Assembly (NCBI GenBank): GCA_045106955.1
Contig: JBGCFO010000016.1
Span: forward strand, 1 to 49,025
Length of the DNA stretch: 49,025 nucleotides
Source: JBGCFO01 sp045106955
Lineage (GTDB): Bacteria; Pseudomonadota; Alphaproteobacteria; Rickettsiales; Rickettsiaceae
Direction of reading: 5' to 3'
The notes under the pieces are model-generated. The model was given only the letters and a program-made list of their open reading frames with translations. It made no database searches and was not told the origin of the DNA. The translations under genes were made by a program, and so were the position numbers. Positions 9,420-17,452 of the stretch are shown here, one piece after another. The first letter of the stretch is position 1. The number at the start of each line of letters is the position of its first letter.

Positions 9420-9953
9420 ATGTTAAATATAAAGAATTTAAAAATGCCATTCGAAGAAAAGGTTAATAGGAGTGTGTTATCTGAGCTTGCAAGTAAAATA
9501 TGTGATGTAGCTAGGGCGAAGAGTTGCACAATATCTACTGCTGAATCTTGCACTGGAGGCCTAATTGCAAGTTGCTTAACATCTATGCCAAATGCTTCTC
9601 AATATTTTCTTTGTGGTTTTATTGTATATTCGAACTACGCTAAGATTAACGTATTATCTGTAGACGAGAATTTAATTGATTCTTATGGAGCAGTTTCACA
9701 AGAAGTGGCTAGAGATATGGCTGTTAAGTGCTCTATGAAAACAAACAGTGATATTGCTATTTCTACTACAGGAATACTAGGGCCAGGTGGCGGATCTTCT
9801 ACAAAACCAGTAGGATTAGTATATTGTGCCATTTCATTCAAATCAAATATCAGAATATTCAAGTTTAATTTCGCTGGAAATCGTAATACAATAAGAAACT
9901 TAGTGTGCAAAACTGTATTAAATAATGCGTTGAGCACATTAACAGCACTATAG
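9420..9953 (+). CDS. pncC: Nicotinamide-nucleotide amidohydrolase (CinA C-terminal family)
   Basis: This protein is the stand-alone CinA C-terminal domain, which deamidates nicotinamide mononucleotide to nicotinate mononucleotide in pyridine nucleotide recycling. The signature AESCTGGLIASCLTSMPNAS is followed by FIVYSNYAKI, YGAVSQEVARDMAV and TTGILGPGGGS. Length from the first ATG is 177 residues; a second in-frame ATG at 9444 would give 169, nearer the family norm of about 165. A TATAAT at 9412-9417, if used, would also favour 9444. Its stop is 29 bases before ntrY. Confidence 0.9.
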   Translation: MLNIKNLKMPFEEKVNRSVLSELASKICDVARAKSCTISTAESCTGGLIASCLTSMPNASQYFLCGFIVYSNYAKINVLSVDENLIDSYGAVSQEVARDMAVKCSMKTNSDIAISTTGILGPGGGSSTKPVGLVYCAISFKSNIRIFKFNFAGNRNTIRNLVCKTVLNNALSTLTAL

Positions 9954-9982
9954 CAATATTTAATTAACTATTTATAGATACC

Positions 9983-11830
9983 ATGCGAGTTGCCATTCAT
10001 CGTATAATTCAAATGATAAAACAATATAGTATGAATAGGCAATTTATATTATTTCTCATTACTATAGCGATATCCTTATCATTATTTACATATTTTAATA
10101 TCATATACCAAGGGAAATTAATCACTCTAGATACAAGTCAGTTTATTACATTAATTTTGTTAAATTTATCCTTAGTATTAATAGCAGTTATCTTAATAAC
10201 TTATAAATTATTGCGTCCAACTCCTTTGCAAGATTATCACTTTCAGACGTCTAAACAAAGATTGCAAAAACGTATAATTATGTCTTTTACTATCGTAGCT
10301 GCGATACCAACTATTATCATATCTGTATTTTCTGCATATTTTTTTAATTTTGGTATTCAAGCTTGGTTTGACAAAAAAATTATCAATGTACTAGATCAAT
10401 CTATTTTAGTTGCCACTTCTTATATAGATGAACAAAAATCTCAATTAAAAGAAAGTACAATATCATTGGCAGATGACCTCAATGAAATGTATTATGAGTT
10501 AATGCATAATCAAACATTTTTTAATAGAACTCTCAATGCTGAAGCAGAGATGAGATCTATTACAGAAATCATTGTTTTTCAAAAATCTACAAGCACGATA
10601 TTAGCTCAAACAGATTTTAGTTTTTCTTTGTCTTTTTTATCAATTCCTATGCATTTAATGGAAAAGGCGTATCAAGGAGATATTCCTGAAATCAAATCGG
10701 ATCCAAATAAGATAAGATTATTGATTAAGTTAAGAGAATATGATGATACATATATGATTGTTGGACGTTTTATAGATAGTACAATAATTAATCATATAGA
10801 TCAGACCAATGGGGCAGCGCAGCAATATTATGATCTTAGGGATAATATAAATAATATACAGATTAAATTTTCTGCTGTGTTTATATTTATATCCTTGATG
10901 CTTCTAACTTCTTCGATAGCTTGGGGAGCTATAATAGCAGGGCAAATTGTTAGTCCAATAAAAAAATTAGTAACAGCAACGCAAAAGGTGCAAAAGGGCG
11001 ATTTAACGGTTCAAGTGCCAGAAGAAAGGCTTAATGATGATGAAATAAAATTATTATCTAGAGCATTTAATGCAATGGTAAAACGTATTGATAAACAACA
11101 AAAAGATTTAATTATTGCACAACGATCTTTGGCATGGTCAGATGTTGCAAGACGTGTAGCGCACGAAATTAAAAACCCACTGACGCCAATTGTTTTAGCG
11201 ATTGAACGGTTACTTAGAAAGTTTAAATCTCAAGTACAAGATCAAGAGCAATTTGTAAGATATACTGATATTATAAAAAATAATACCAATGATATTGGAT
11301 GTATAGTGAATGAATTTGTTGAGTTTGCTCGTATGCCATTGCCAAGCTTTACAAAATGTGATCTTGTAGTACTAGTTCGTGATTTGGTTAATTCGCAAAA
11401 ACTAATCAATGAAAATATTGAGTATAATTTTTATTCAAATCAATCCAAAATTCATTTTATATGTGATACATCTCAAATTACTAGAGCAATAAATAATATT
11501 TTTAAAAATTCACAAGAATCTTTAAGTAATCCTAGCGTAACTCAGGTTAGTTCTCATACAAATAGAATTGATGTATATTTAAAGCAAAATAACAATATGA
11601 TTACAATTACTATCGATGATAATGGCTCAGGATTTTATGGAGATTTAGCCATCCAAGCTCTTGTGCCTTATGTTACAACCAAAAATAAAGGCACTGGACT
11701 TGGATTAGCAATTGTTCAAAAAATTATACAAGATCATTTTGGACTGATTGAAATTGGAAACAATCAAAATGGAGGTGCGAGAATAGAATTAATTTTTGAT
11801 TTTGATCAGTTAGTTGATAAATTAACCTAA
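9983..11830 (+). CDS. ntrY: NtrY-type sensor histidine kinase lacking a PAS domain
   Basis: The 615-residue protein is a membrane histidine kinase. Membrane helices lie near residues 19-39, 52-72, 97-120 and 290-312, with a periplasmic region between the last two. A HAMP linker follows (VSPIKKLVTATQKVQKGDL). The phospho-accepting His394 sits in ARRVAHEIKNPLTPI, and the ATPase domain shows NNIFKNSQESL, DDNGSGF and TGLGLAIVQKII. The usual PAS domain between HAMP and the histidine helix is absent: only about 25 residues separate them. Known NtrY proteins work with NtrX in nitrogen, redox or envelope responses, and the signal here is unknown. Confidence 0.9.
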   Translation: MRVAIHRIIQMIKQYSMNRQFILFLITIAISLSLFTYFNIIYQGKLITLDTSQFITLILLNLSLVLIAVILITYKLLRPTPLQDYHFQTSKQRLQKRIIMSFTIVAAIPTIIISVFSAYFFNFGIQAWFDKKIINVLDQSILVATSYIDEQKSQLKESTISLADDLNEMYYELMHNQTFFNRTLNAEAEMRSITEIIVFQKSTSTILAQTDFSFSLSFLSIPMHLMEKAYQGDIPEIKSDPNKIRLLIKLREYDDTYMIVGRFIDSTIINHIDQTNGAAQQYYDLRDNINNIQIKFSAVFIFISLMLLTSSIAWGAIIAGQIVSPIKKLVTATQKVQKGDLTVQVPEERLNDDEIKLLSRAFNAMVKRIDKQQKDLIIAQRSLAWSDVARRVAHEIKNPLTPIVLAIERLLRKFKSQVQDQEQFVRYTDIIKNNTNDIGCIVNEFVEFARMPLPSFTKCDLVVLVRDLVNSQKLINENIEYNFYSNQSKIHFICDTSQITRAINNIFKNSQESLSNPSVTQVSSHTNRIDVYLKQNNNMITITIDDNGSGFYGDLAIQALVPYVTTKNKGTGLGLAIVQKIIQDHFGLIEIGNNQNGGARIELIFDFDQLVDKLT

Positions 11831-11838
11831 ATGCTAAT

Positions 11839-11880
11839 AATCTTTAATTTTTTAACTTTTTATATAAAAAATTAAAGATT
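11839..11880. terminator. Perfect 16-bp AT-rich hairpin between ntrY and ntrX
   Basis: AATCTTTAATTTTTTA (11839-11854) is exactly complementary to TAAAAAATTAAAGATT (11865-11880), with a 10-base loop. The U-rich and A-rich arms make it a possible bidirectional terminator or an RNA-processing/attenuation hairpin. A promoter-like element for ntrX lies 40 bases further on, so partial termination after ntrY is the simplest reading. The absence of a GC-rich stem keeps the terminator call tentative. Confidence 0.45.
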
Positions 11881-11921
11881 GTCGACGAAAATAATAAAAT
11901 GTGACAATTTAGAGTATACTT

Positions 11922-11950
11922 TTGAGGTGTTTTTATAATAGAATTATAGT
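11922..11950 (+). promoter_or_regulatory. Predicted promoter upstream of ntrX
   Basis: TTGAGG (11922-11927) and TATAGT (11945-11950) are 17 bases apart. Transcription would start near 11957, leaving a leader of roughly 75 bases. A strong ribosome binding site, GAGGTGG, lies about 9 bases before the ntrX ATG. Confidence 0.45.
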
Positions 11951-12030
11951 AATGGTACATTTTTAGTAAATAAATAAATATTTTGTTTATAATTACAAAC
12001 AGATTTTTAAATATGAGGTGGATTTAATTT

Positions 12031-13470
12031 ATGGCATTAGATGTTTTAATCGTGGATGATGAAATTGATATCTGTAATATGATAGCAGATATTGTTAAAG
12101 ATGAAGGTCATACAACACATATTGCCCTTAATAGTTCTGAGGTGTTCAAAAAAATTTCTACAAAAGTTCCTTCAGTGATTATTTTAGATGTTTGGTTGCA
12201 AGGTAGCGAGTTAGATGGTTTAGGTATATTAGAGATAGTGAAAAAGCGCTATCCATTAATGCCAATTATAGTTATTAGTGGCCATGGAACGATAGAAACG
12301 GCTGTAAACGCTATTAAGATTGGAGCGTATGACTATATAGAAAAACCATTTACACATGATAAATTATTAATCGTACTCAAGCGTGCTTATGAATCATCCA
12401 GGCTAAAGCGCGAAAATTTACATTTGAAATCTAAAGTTATTGACAAAACTGAATTAATAGGAGATTCGCATTATAGTACGAAGTTAAAAATTGATATTGA
12501 AAAAGTAACAGCTACTTCTGGTAGAATTATGATACATGGCCCAGTTGGAAGTGGTAAAGAACTAGCTGCAAGATTAATTCACAAAAAATCTAAATATTCT
12601 TCAGGCGCATTTGTGATATTTAATCCTACCTCGATGCCTCTAGATAAAATGCAACAGGAATTGTTTGGATTGGAGAAAAATGAGGTTAATAATTTGCCAT
12701 TAAAACGTATTAGTGTATTAGAGGCGGCCAATGGTGGCACATTATATATTGATGAAATTGGCGATTTGCATCCATCTGCACAAGGTAAATTACTCAAATT
12801 CTTACAGAATCAAACATTAGATAATGCTGCAAATGGCAAGCCATTAAAAATTGATTTAAGAATTATTGCATCTACTACTAAAGATTTAGAAAAAGATATA
12901 GAAGAAGGTAAGTTTAGAAAAGATTTGTATTATCGTTTAAATGTCATTCCATTAAGAGTTCCATCTTTATTTGATCGTAAAGATGATATAGAGCTATTGG
13001 TAAAACATTTTATTAGGCAATTGTCTAAATTTTCTGGTTTAAAAGAACGTGAATTTTCTGATAAAACTATTACAGCCCTTCAGGCTTATAGTTGGCCAGG
13101 AAATGTCAGGCAATTGCGTAATATTATAGAATGGATATTAATCATGTATCCTTCTTATATGCAAAACAATGAATTGATTACTCCTGATATGTTACCACAA
13201 GATATATTAAAAGCTGCAGATACTATTACAAAACCAGATACTAATATCGATATGATGTCTATGCCGCTTAGAGAAGCAAGAGAGGTATTTGAACGTCAAT
13301 ACCTATTGGCGCAAATAGTAAGGTTTAATTATAATATATCTAGAACTTCATTTTTTGTTGGAATGGAAAGATCTGCCTTGCATCGGAAATTAAAATCCCT
13401 TAGTATATACCCAGCTTCTAATAAATCGACAAATAAAGAGGAAGAAGAAAATCATGAAAAAGCAATATGA
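12031..13470 (+). CDS. ntrX: NtrX-like response regulator lacking the sigma-54 contact loop
   Basis: The 479-residue protein has a receiver domain (acidic pocket Asp9/Asp10, phospho-acceptor Asp53 in ILDVW), an AAA+ domain and a Fis-type helix-turn-helix near the C-terminus (NISRTSFFVGMERSALHRKL). Walker A is GPVGSGKE at 170-177 and Walker B is TLYIDEIGDL. The GAFTGA loop that touches sigma-54 should follow ELFGLEK at residues 211-216, but the sequence there reads NEVNNLPLKR. The protein therefore probably binds DNA and responds to NtrY without activating sigma-54 holoenzyme. It is separated from ntrY by 200 bases containing a hairpin and a promoter, and its end overlaps bioY. Confidence 0.9.
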   Translation: MALDVLIVDDEIDICNMIADIVKDEGHTTHIALNSSEVFKKISTKVPSVIILDVWLQGSELDGLGILEIVKKRYPLMPIIVISGHGTIETAVNAIKIGAYDYIEKPFTHDKLLIVLKRAYESSRLKRENLHLKSKVIDKTELIGDSHYSTKLKIDIEKVTATSGRIMIHGPVGSGKELAARLIHKKSKYSSGAFVIFNPTSMPLDKMQQELFGLEKNEVNNLPLKRISVLEAANGGTLYIDEIGDLHPSAQGKLLKFLQNQTLDNAANGKPLKIDLRIIASTTKDLEKDIEEGKFRKDLYYRLNVIPLRVPSLFDRKDDIELLVKHFIRQLSKFSGLKEREFSDKTITALQAYSWPGNVRQLRNIIEWILIMYPSYMQNNELITPDMLPQDILKAADTITKPDTNIDMMSMPLREAREVFERQYLLAQIVRFNYNISRTSFFVGMERSALHRKLKSLSIYPASNKSTNKEEEENHEKAI

Positions 13471-14008
13471 AAATATCAGAACACATTACTCTTCTCTTTC
13501 ATTAAATCAGGTTCAATTACTAAAAATTGCATTTGGTATATGTGCGATCTTTGCCAGCGCTCAAATATCGATACCTCTTAAACCAATCCCAGTGACCTTC
13601 CAAAGTGCAATGGTGTTATTAATAGGGTTTTTATACCCTCCAAAGCAATCATTCTTAACTGTAATGTTATATATTATTTTTGGAATTGTAGGGTTACCTA
13701 TATTTGCAAAATTTAGTCATGGAATTAACTATCTTGGAGGAATGACCGCGGGTTATTTAATCGGAATGTTGATTTCTGCTCCTATAATTGGAATGCTTTG
13801 GAGTAAAATGAATGATTCTTGGTGTAGTGTATTTTTCATTTCCACATTGGCACATACTATTATATTTTTTTCTGGGTTTTGCTGGTTAGCTAATTTGATA
13901 GGTGTATACTCTGCTATTTATAGTGGTTTTTTGGTTTTGATTCCTACCGGATTATTGAAGGTGGTGTTATTTACATATCTATTTTCTATATTAAAAGCTT
14001 TTAGATAA
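13454..14008 (+). CDS. bioY: Biotin transporter BioY
   Basis: This 184-residue membrane protein is the substrate-binding (S) component of the biotin importer. Recognisable features are the N-terminal AQISIPLKPIPVTFQSAMVLL, the loop FLYPPKQSFLTVMLYIIFGIVGLPIFA, and GGMTAGYLIGM, together spanning about six hydrophobic segments. The start overlaps the last 17 bases of ntrX, so translation is probably coupled. No ATPase (BioM) or BioN gene is adjacent; BioY can act alone or with shared ECF modules. It fits an intracellular parasite that takes biotin from its host. Confidence 0.9.
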   Translation: MKKQYENIRTHYSSLSLNQVQLLKIAFGICAIFASAQISIPLKPIPVTFQSAMVLLIGFLYPPKQSFLTVMLYIIFGIVGLPIFAKFSHGINYLGGMTAGYLIGMLISAPIIGMLWSKMNDSWCSVFFISTLAHTIIFFSGFCWLANLIGVYSAIYSGFLVLIPTGLLKVVLFTYLFSILKAFR

Positions 14009-14011
14009 TAT

Positions 14012-15718
14012 ATGAGGTATCTCATAGCATTTATTGCAATAATTACTTTATATTCTTGCAAGCCAAGTTCGACAAAGGAAGCTAGAATGCTTACAGAAGA
14101 AGAAGTAGTAAAAATTGCAAATTATATCATGTATCAACAAAGTAAAGAATTACCTATTGACATTAAAGGTAATTTTGGTCATATGCTTAAAGGCCTGAAG
14201 CTTGAAGATATAAACTTATCTAAGATTGATCTATCTCATACTAATTTAAGCTATGCCCAGTTTAACAATGTAAAGTTTGATGAGATAGAATTAGACAATG
14301 TTGATTTATCAAATGCAACAATTTCTAATTCGCATTTTTTTAATCTTACCATGCACAATACTCTAGCACCTAATGCATCATTTAAAAATAATAGTTTTCA
14401 TAATAGTAAACTTGGTAATGCGGATTTATCCAATTCAAATTTTAAGAATAGTAATTTTGAATCTGTTGCGATGAATAATCTTAATATTAAAGATAGCAAC
14501 TTTAAAAATGTAGTGTGCAAGAATGTTGATTTTGAATCTATTAGTGGTCAGAATGCTAATTTTCAAAATGCAGTTTTTGATAGCACGAAATTCACAGCTT
14601 CAAATCTGTACAATGTTAATTTAAAGAATTTATCTGCAAGTGATGTTGAAGTAAATGAGGTCAATTTAGAATCATCTGATTTAACTAAAGTTATTATTTT
14701 GAATTCTCAAATATTAAACTCAAATTTATCTAATTCTAAATTTTCAGGAAGTACTATTGCTAATTCTAAACTTCATCTAGTAGATTTCTCTTTATCTTCT
14801 TTTGATGATATGAAAATCAATAAAACTATTATTAGCAAATCTCATTTTAACTCTAACAATATTCAGTTTTTTGAATTAAATAATAGCGGTTTTCATGATA
14901 ATGTTTTGGAGAATATTAATTTTAATAAAATACACATCAAAGATAGCCTGGTACAAGATACAAAACTTCAAAATAATAGTTGGTATTACCTAGTATTTGA
15001 TAATTCTAAATTTCATAATGTTGATTTTAATCACTCTAAATTCTACAATACTTATATATTAAACTCCGAAATCGATTCAGCATCTATGCAAAATGTTGAA
15101 TTTTACAATGGCAATTTTGATAATAGTCAATTAGATCATACTGAGATAATTTCTTCAGTTTTGTTTGATATTAGAGTAAAAGACTGCGCTATAAAAAATA
15201 GTGTTATTAACAAGTCTGCGTTAGTTGACTGGTCTATGCAAAATGTAGAATTTGACGACATAATCATAAAATATTCTCAACTGAGAAAATGCTTAGGTTA
15301 TAATGTTAAAATATTGGCTCTAGATACAAGTTCTAATAATATAGTATTTGATACTATAGGCATGGGTCAAATTGACACTCAAAATATTGCAATTAAAGAT
15401 TTACTAAATAATAAATCTTTATCTAATATCAATTTTTACGGCTTGGATTTATCTAATTTAAAATTTCGTGACACTGATTTTGCTAACGCTAACTTTTCCA
15501 ATTCAAATTTATCAGGCAGTGAATTTGTAAATGTGAATTTTGAAAATGCAATTTTTAATTATTCTAATCTACAAAATACACAATTTATAAGCTCTGTTAT
15601 AGATAATGGGAAGTTTGAATTTGCTACTTTATACAATACGAAATTTCATAATACAGATGTTTCTAATGTGGATTTTGCAAATGCTTTAGTAAAAAATCTT
15701 GAAATTAACCCAAATTAA
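14012..15718 (+). CDS. Predicted lipoprotein made of about 100 pentapeptide repeats
   Basis: The 568-residue protein begins with a short hydrophobic signal and a lipobox-like LYSC at residues 13-16, so Cys16 may be lipidated. A brief linker (about 17-62) follows. From about residue 64 to the end almost every fifth residue is Phe, Leu, Ile or Val, in units such as NFKNS, DLSNA, KFHNV and NLSGS. That is the pentapeptide-repeat pattern, which folds as a four-sided right-handed beta-helix. Around 100 units would give about 25 coils. Composition is rich in Asn and Ser, and SMQNVEF occurs twice exactly 10 units apart (DNA 15083 and 15233). The gene starts 3 bases after bioY and is probably in one operon with ntrX-bioY. 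I do not recognise a named family or function. Confidence 0.8.
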   Translation: MRYLIAFIAIITLYSCKPSSTKEARMLTEEEVVKIANYIMYQQSKELPIDIKGNFGHMLKGLKLEDINLSKIDLSHTNLSYAQFNNVKFDEIELDNVDLSNATISNSHFFNLTMHNTLAPNASFKNNSFHNSKLGNADLSNSNFKNSNFESVAMNNLNIKDSNFKNVVCKNVDFESISGQNANFQNAVFDSTKFTASNLYNVNLKNLSASDVEVNEVNLESSDLTKVIILNSQILNSNLSNSKFSGSTIANSKLHLVDFSLSSFDDMKINKTIISKSHFNSNNIQFFELNNSGFHDNVLENINFNKIHIKDSLVQDTKLQNNSWYYLVFDNSKFHNVDFNHSKFYNTYILNSEIDSASMQNVEFYNGNFDNSQLDHTEIISSVLFDIRVKDCAIKNSVINKSALVDWSMQNVEFDDIIIKYSQLRKCLGYNVKILALDTSSNNIVFDTIGMGQIDTQNIAIKDLLNNKSLSNINFYGLDLSNLKFRDTDFANANFSNSNLSGSEFVNVNFENAIFNYSNLQNTQFISSVIDNGKFEFATLYNTKFHNTDVSNVDFANALVKNLEINPN

Positions 15719-15821
15719 CTCGCGATCTTATTAAATTAATTATTGAGATTTAATGAATAGAGCAGTAAACTAACTTAGCTAATTATTATCTAAATATCGT
15801 TCATTTAATATTAAACTTTGA

Positions 15822-17078
15822 ATGAAGAAGAGTTCTGTTTTTACCGCTGCCATTATTGGTAATATATTGGAATATTATGATTTTACAGTATATATCGTAT
15901 TTTCCAGCGTTATTGGTCGTACATTTTTTTCAGCTAAGTCTGAATTTATACAAATATTATCTAGTCTAATAGTTTTTGCTGTTGGATTTATCACAAGACC
16001 AATTGGAGGATTATTTTTTGGTTATATTGGAGATAGATATGGTAGACGTCAATCTCTTATTATTTCCATGCTTGGTATGACTATTCCAACTTTCACTATA
16101 GGTTTGATTCCTTCTTATAATGATATTGGAATTTACGCGCCTATAATATTGCTAGCAATGCGTTTAATACAAGGTCTATGTATTAGTGGCGAAGGTGCTG
16201 GAACTGCAATTTTTATATTAGAGCATCATCATAAAATGAGCCCTGGTTTTACAGCTGGATTTGTTCATGGATCAAATATCGCTGGAACTTTAATAGCGGC
16301 TTTTATAGGAATAATTATTGAGCAATATTTTCATGAAATACATTTTATGTGGAGATTTGCATTTCTACTTGGTGGCTTTATGGGAATAGTAGGGTTTTAT
16401 TTACGTTTAAAAGTATCTGAAACACCAATTTTTCAGGAAATGCTTAGAAGTAAAAAGATGTGCAGATATCCATTTCTGCATGTTGCAAAAACGGCTTGGA
16501 GGTCAATGTTAGTTACGTGTTGCATCGGAGCGGTTGCGAGTAGCGCATTATATTTGGTTAAAACCTATGTTTATGTTTTTTATAACAATGTCATGCATCT
16601 TGATCCAACTACTTCATTAATATACCTAATGTATACATCATTTGTTTCCATGTTGTTTATGCCTATTTTTGGTGGATTCGCAGATTTAATCGGCAAATTT
16701 AGAATGATGAATATTGCTATTTTTATTGTATTTGCATTAATCTTGCCAATATTTTACTTAATGTCATTGCAGACTATGTGGCAGCAGGTTATTGGACTAA
16801 CATTATTAGGCATTGTATCAGGAGGAGTATCTGGAACTGCATATATATTTATTATTTCTATATTTAAACCGCAAGAGAGGTTTTCTGGCGTTGCATTTAG
16901 TTACAATTTAGGCATAACAATCTTTGGTCCAACGTCAGCTATAATGTCGCGTTGGTTAGTTGAAAAGACGCAATTATTTTATTCTCCAGGGATTTATATA
17001 ATGTCTATTGATCTTGTTGTATTAATAATAATATTTTTTATGAGAAACAAGATAAAGCAAAGTATATATAATTTTTAG
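15822..17078 (+). CDS. MFS metabolite:H+ symporter, ProP-like
   Basis: The 418-residue carrier has about 12 membrane segments and belongs to the metabolite:proton symporter family of the MFS. It opens with AAIIGNILEYYDFTVYIVFSS, the hallmark of ProP-like proteins, and the loop between helices 2 and 3 carries GYIGDRYGRRQSL, the classic MFS A-motif. Rickettsiae carry many ProP-like paralogues thought to import proline, betaine or other host metabolites. It starts at an ATG 103 bases after the pentapeptide gene and seems separately transcribed. Its substrate is not determined. Confidence 0.87.
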   Translation: MKKSSVFTAAIIGNILEYYDFTVYIVFSSVIGRTFFSAKSEFIQILSSLIVFAVGFITRPIGGLFFGYIGDRYGRRQSLIISMLGMTIPTFTIGLIPSYNDIGIYAPIILLAMRLIQGLCISGEGAGTAIFILEHHHKMSPGFTAGFVHGSNIAGTLIAAFIGIIIEQYFHEIHFMWRFAFLLGGFMGIVGFYLRLKVSETPIFQEMLRSKKMCRYPFLHVAKTAWRSMLVTCCIGAVASSALYLVKTYVYVFYNNVMHLDPTTSLIYLMYTSFVSMLFMPIFGGFADLIGKFRMMNIAIFIVFALILPIFYLMSLQTMWQQVIGLTLLGIVSGGVSGTAYIFIISIFKPQERFSGVAFSYNLGITIFGPTSAIMSRWLVEKTQLFYSPGIYIMSIDLVVLIIIFFMRNKIKQSIYNF

Positions 17079-17086
17079 CAATAATA

Positions 17087-17332
17087 TTACTGCATTGATA
17101 TCTTTGTCATCTTATTCTTATTAGCATTCCAGCTATATGATACATTAACAGTTCTTACTTCTGTGACGATAATATCTCCGTTTGGTAATTGAGCTACATC
17201 AAAGCCATCTTTTAAAGCATTACGAATTATACTATTTGATCCACAAATATAATTAATGTCATTCAGCAATGAGTCACTTTGTTGTTCTGAATCATAAAAG
17301 TTTACATCTTGATTTTTACTTTCTATCTTCAT
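17087..17332 (-). CDS. Small conserved-looking protein of unknown function
   Basis: From the ATG at 17332 the product is 81 residues, MKIESKNQDVNFYDSEQQSD at the start, then SLLNDINYICGSNSIIRNAL and the motif DVAQLPNGDIIVTEVRTVNV. It has no signal peptide or membrane segment. The longer frame reaching TTG at 17383 would add 17 residues in promoter-like AT-rich DNA and is less likely. Shape and motif remind me of the small Rickettsia-restricted DUF2671 proteins, but I cannot confirm that. It converges with the ProP-like gene, with only 8 bases between the stops. Confidence 0.6.
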   Translation of the reverse strand: MKIESKNQDVNFYDSEQQSDSLLNDINYICGSNSIIRNALKDGFDVAQLPNGDIIVTEVRTVNVSYSWNANKNKMTKISMQ

Positions 17333-17452
17333 TTTTATATATTTTATAATAATTAATTCAGCAATTAGTAAATTGTAATACAATTATTGTATTTTATCAA
17401 TGAGTGAATTAAATTTTGATACAAGCAACGATAAATAGATTGAAAAAATAAA

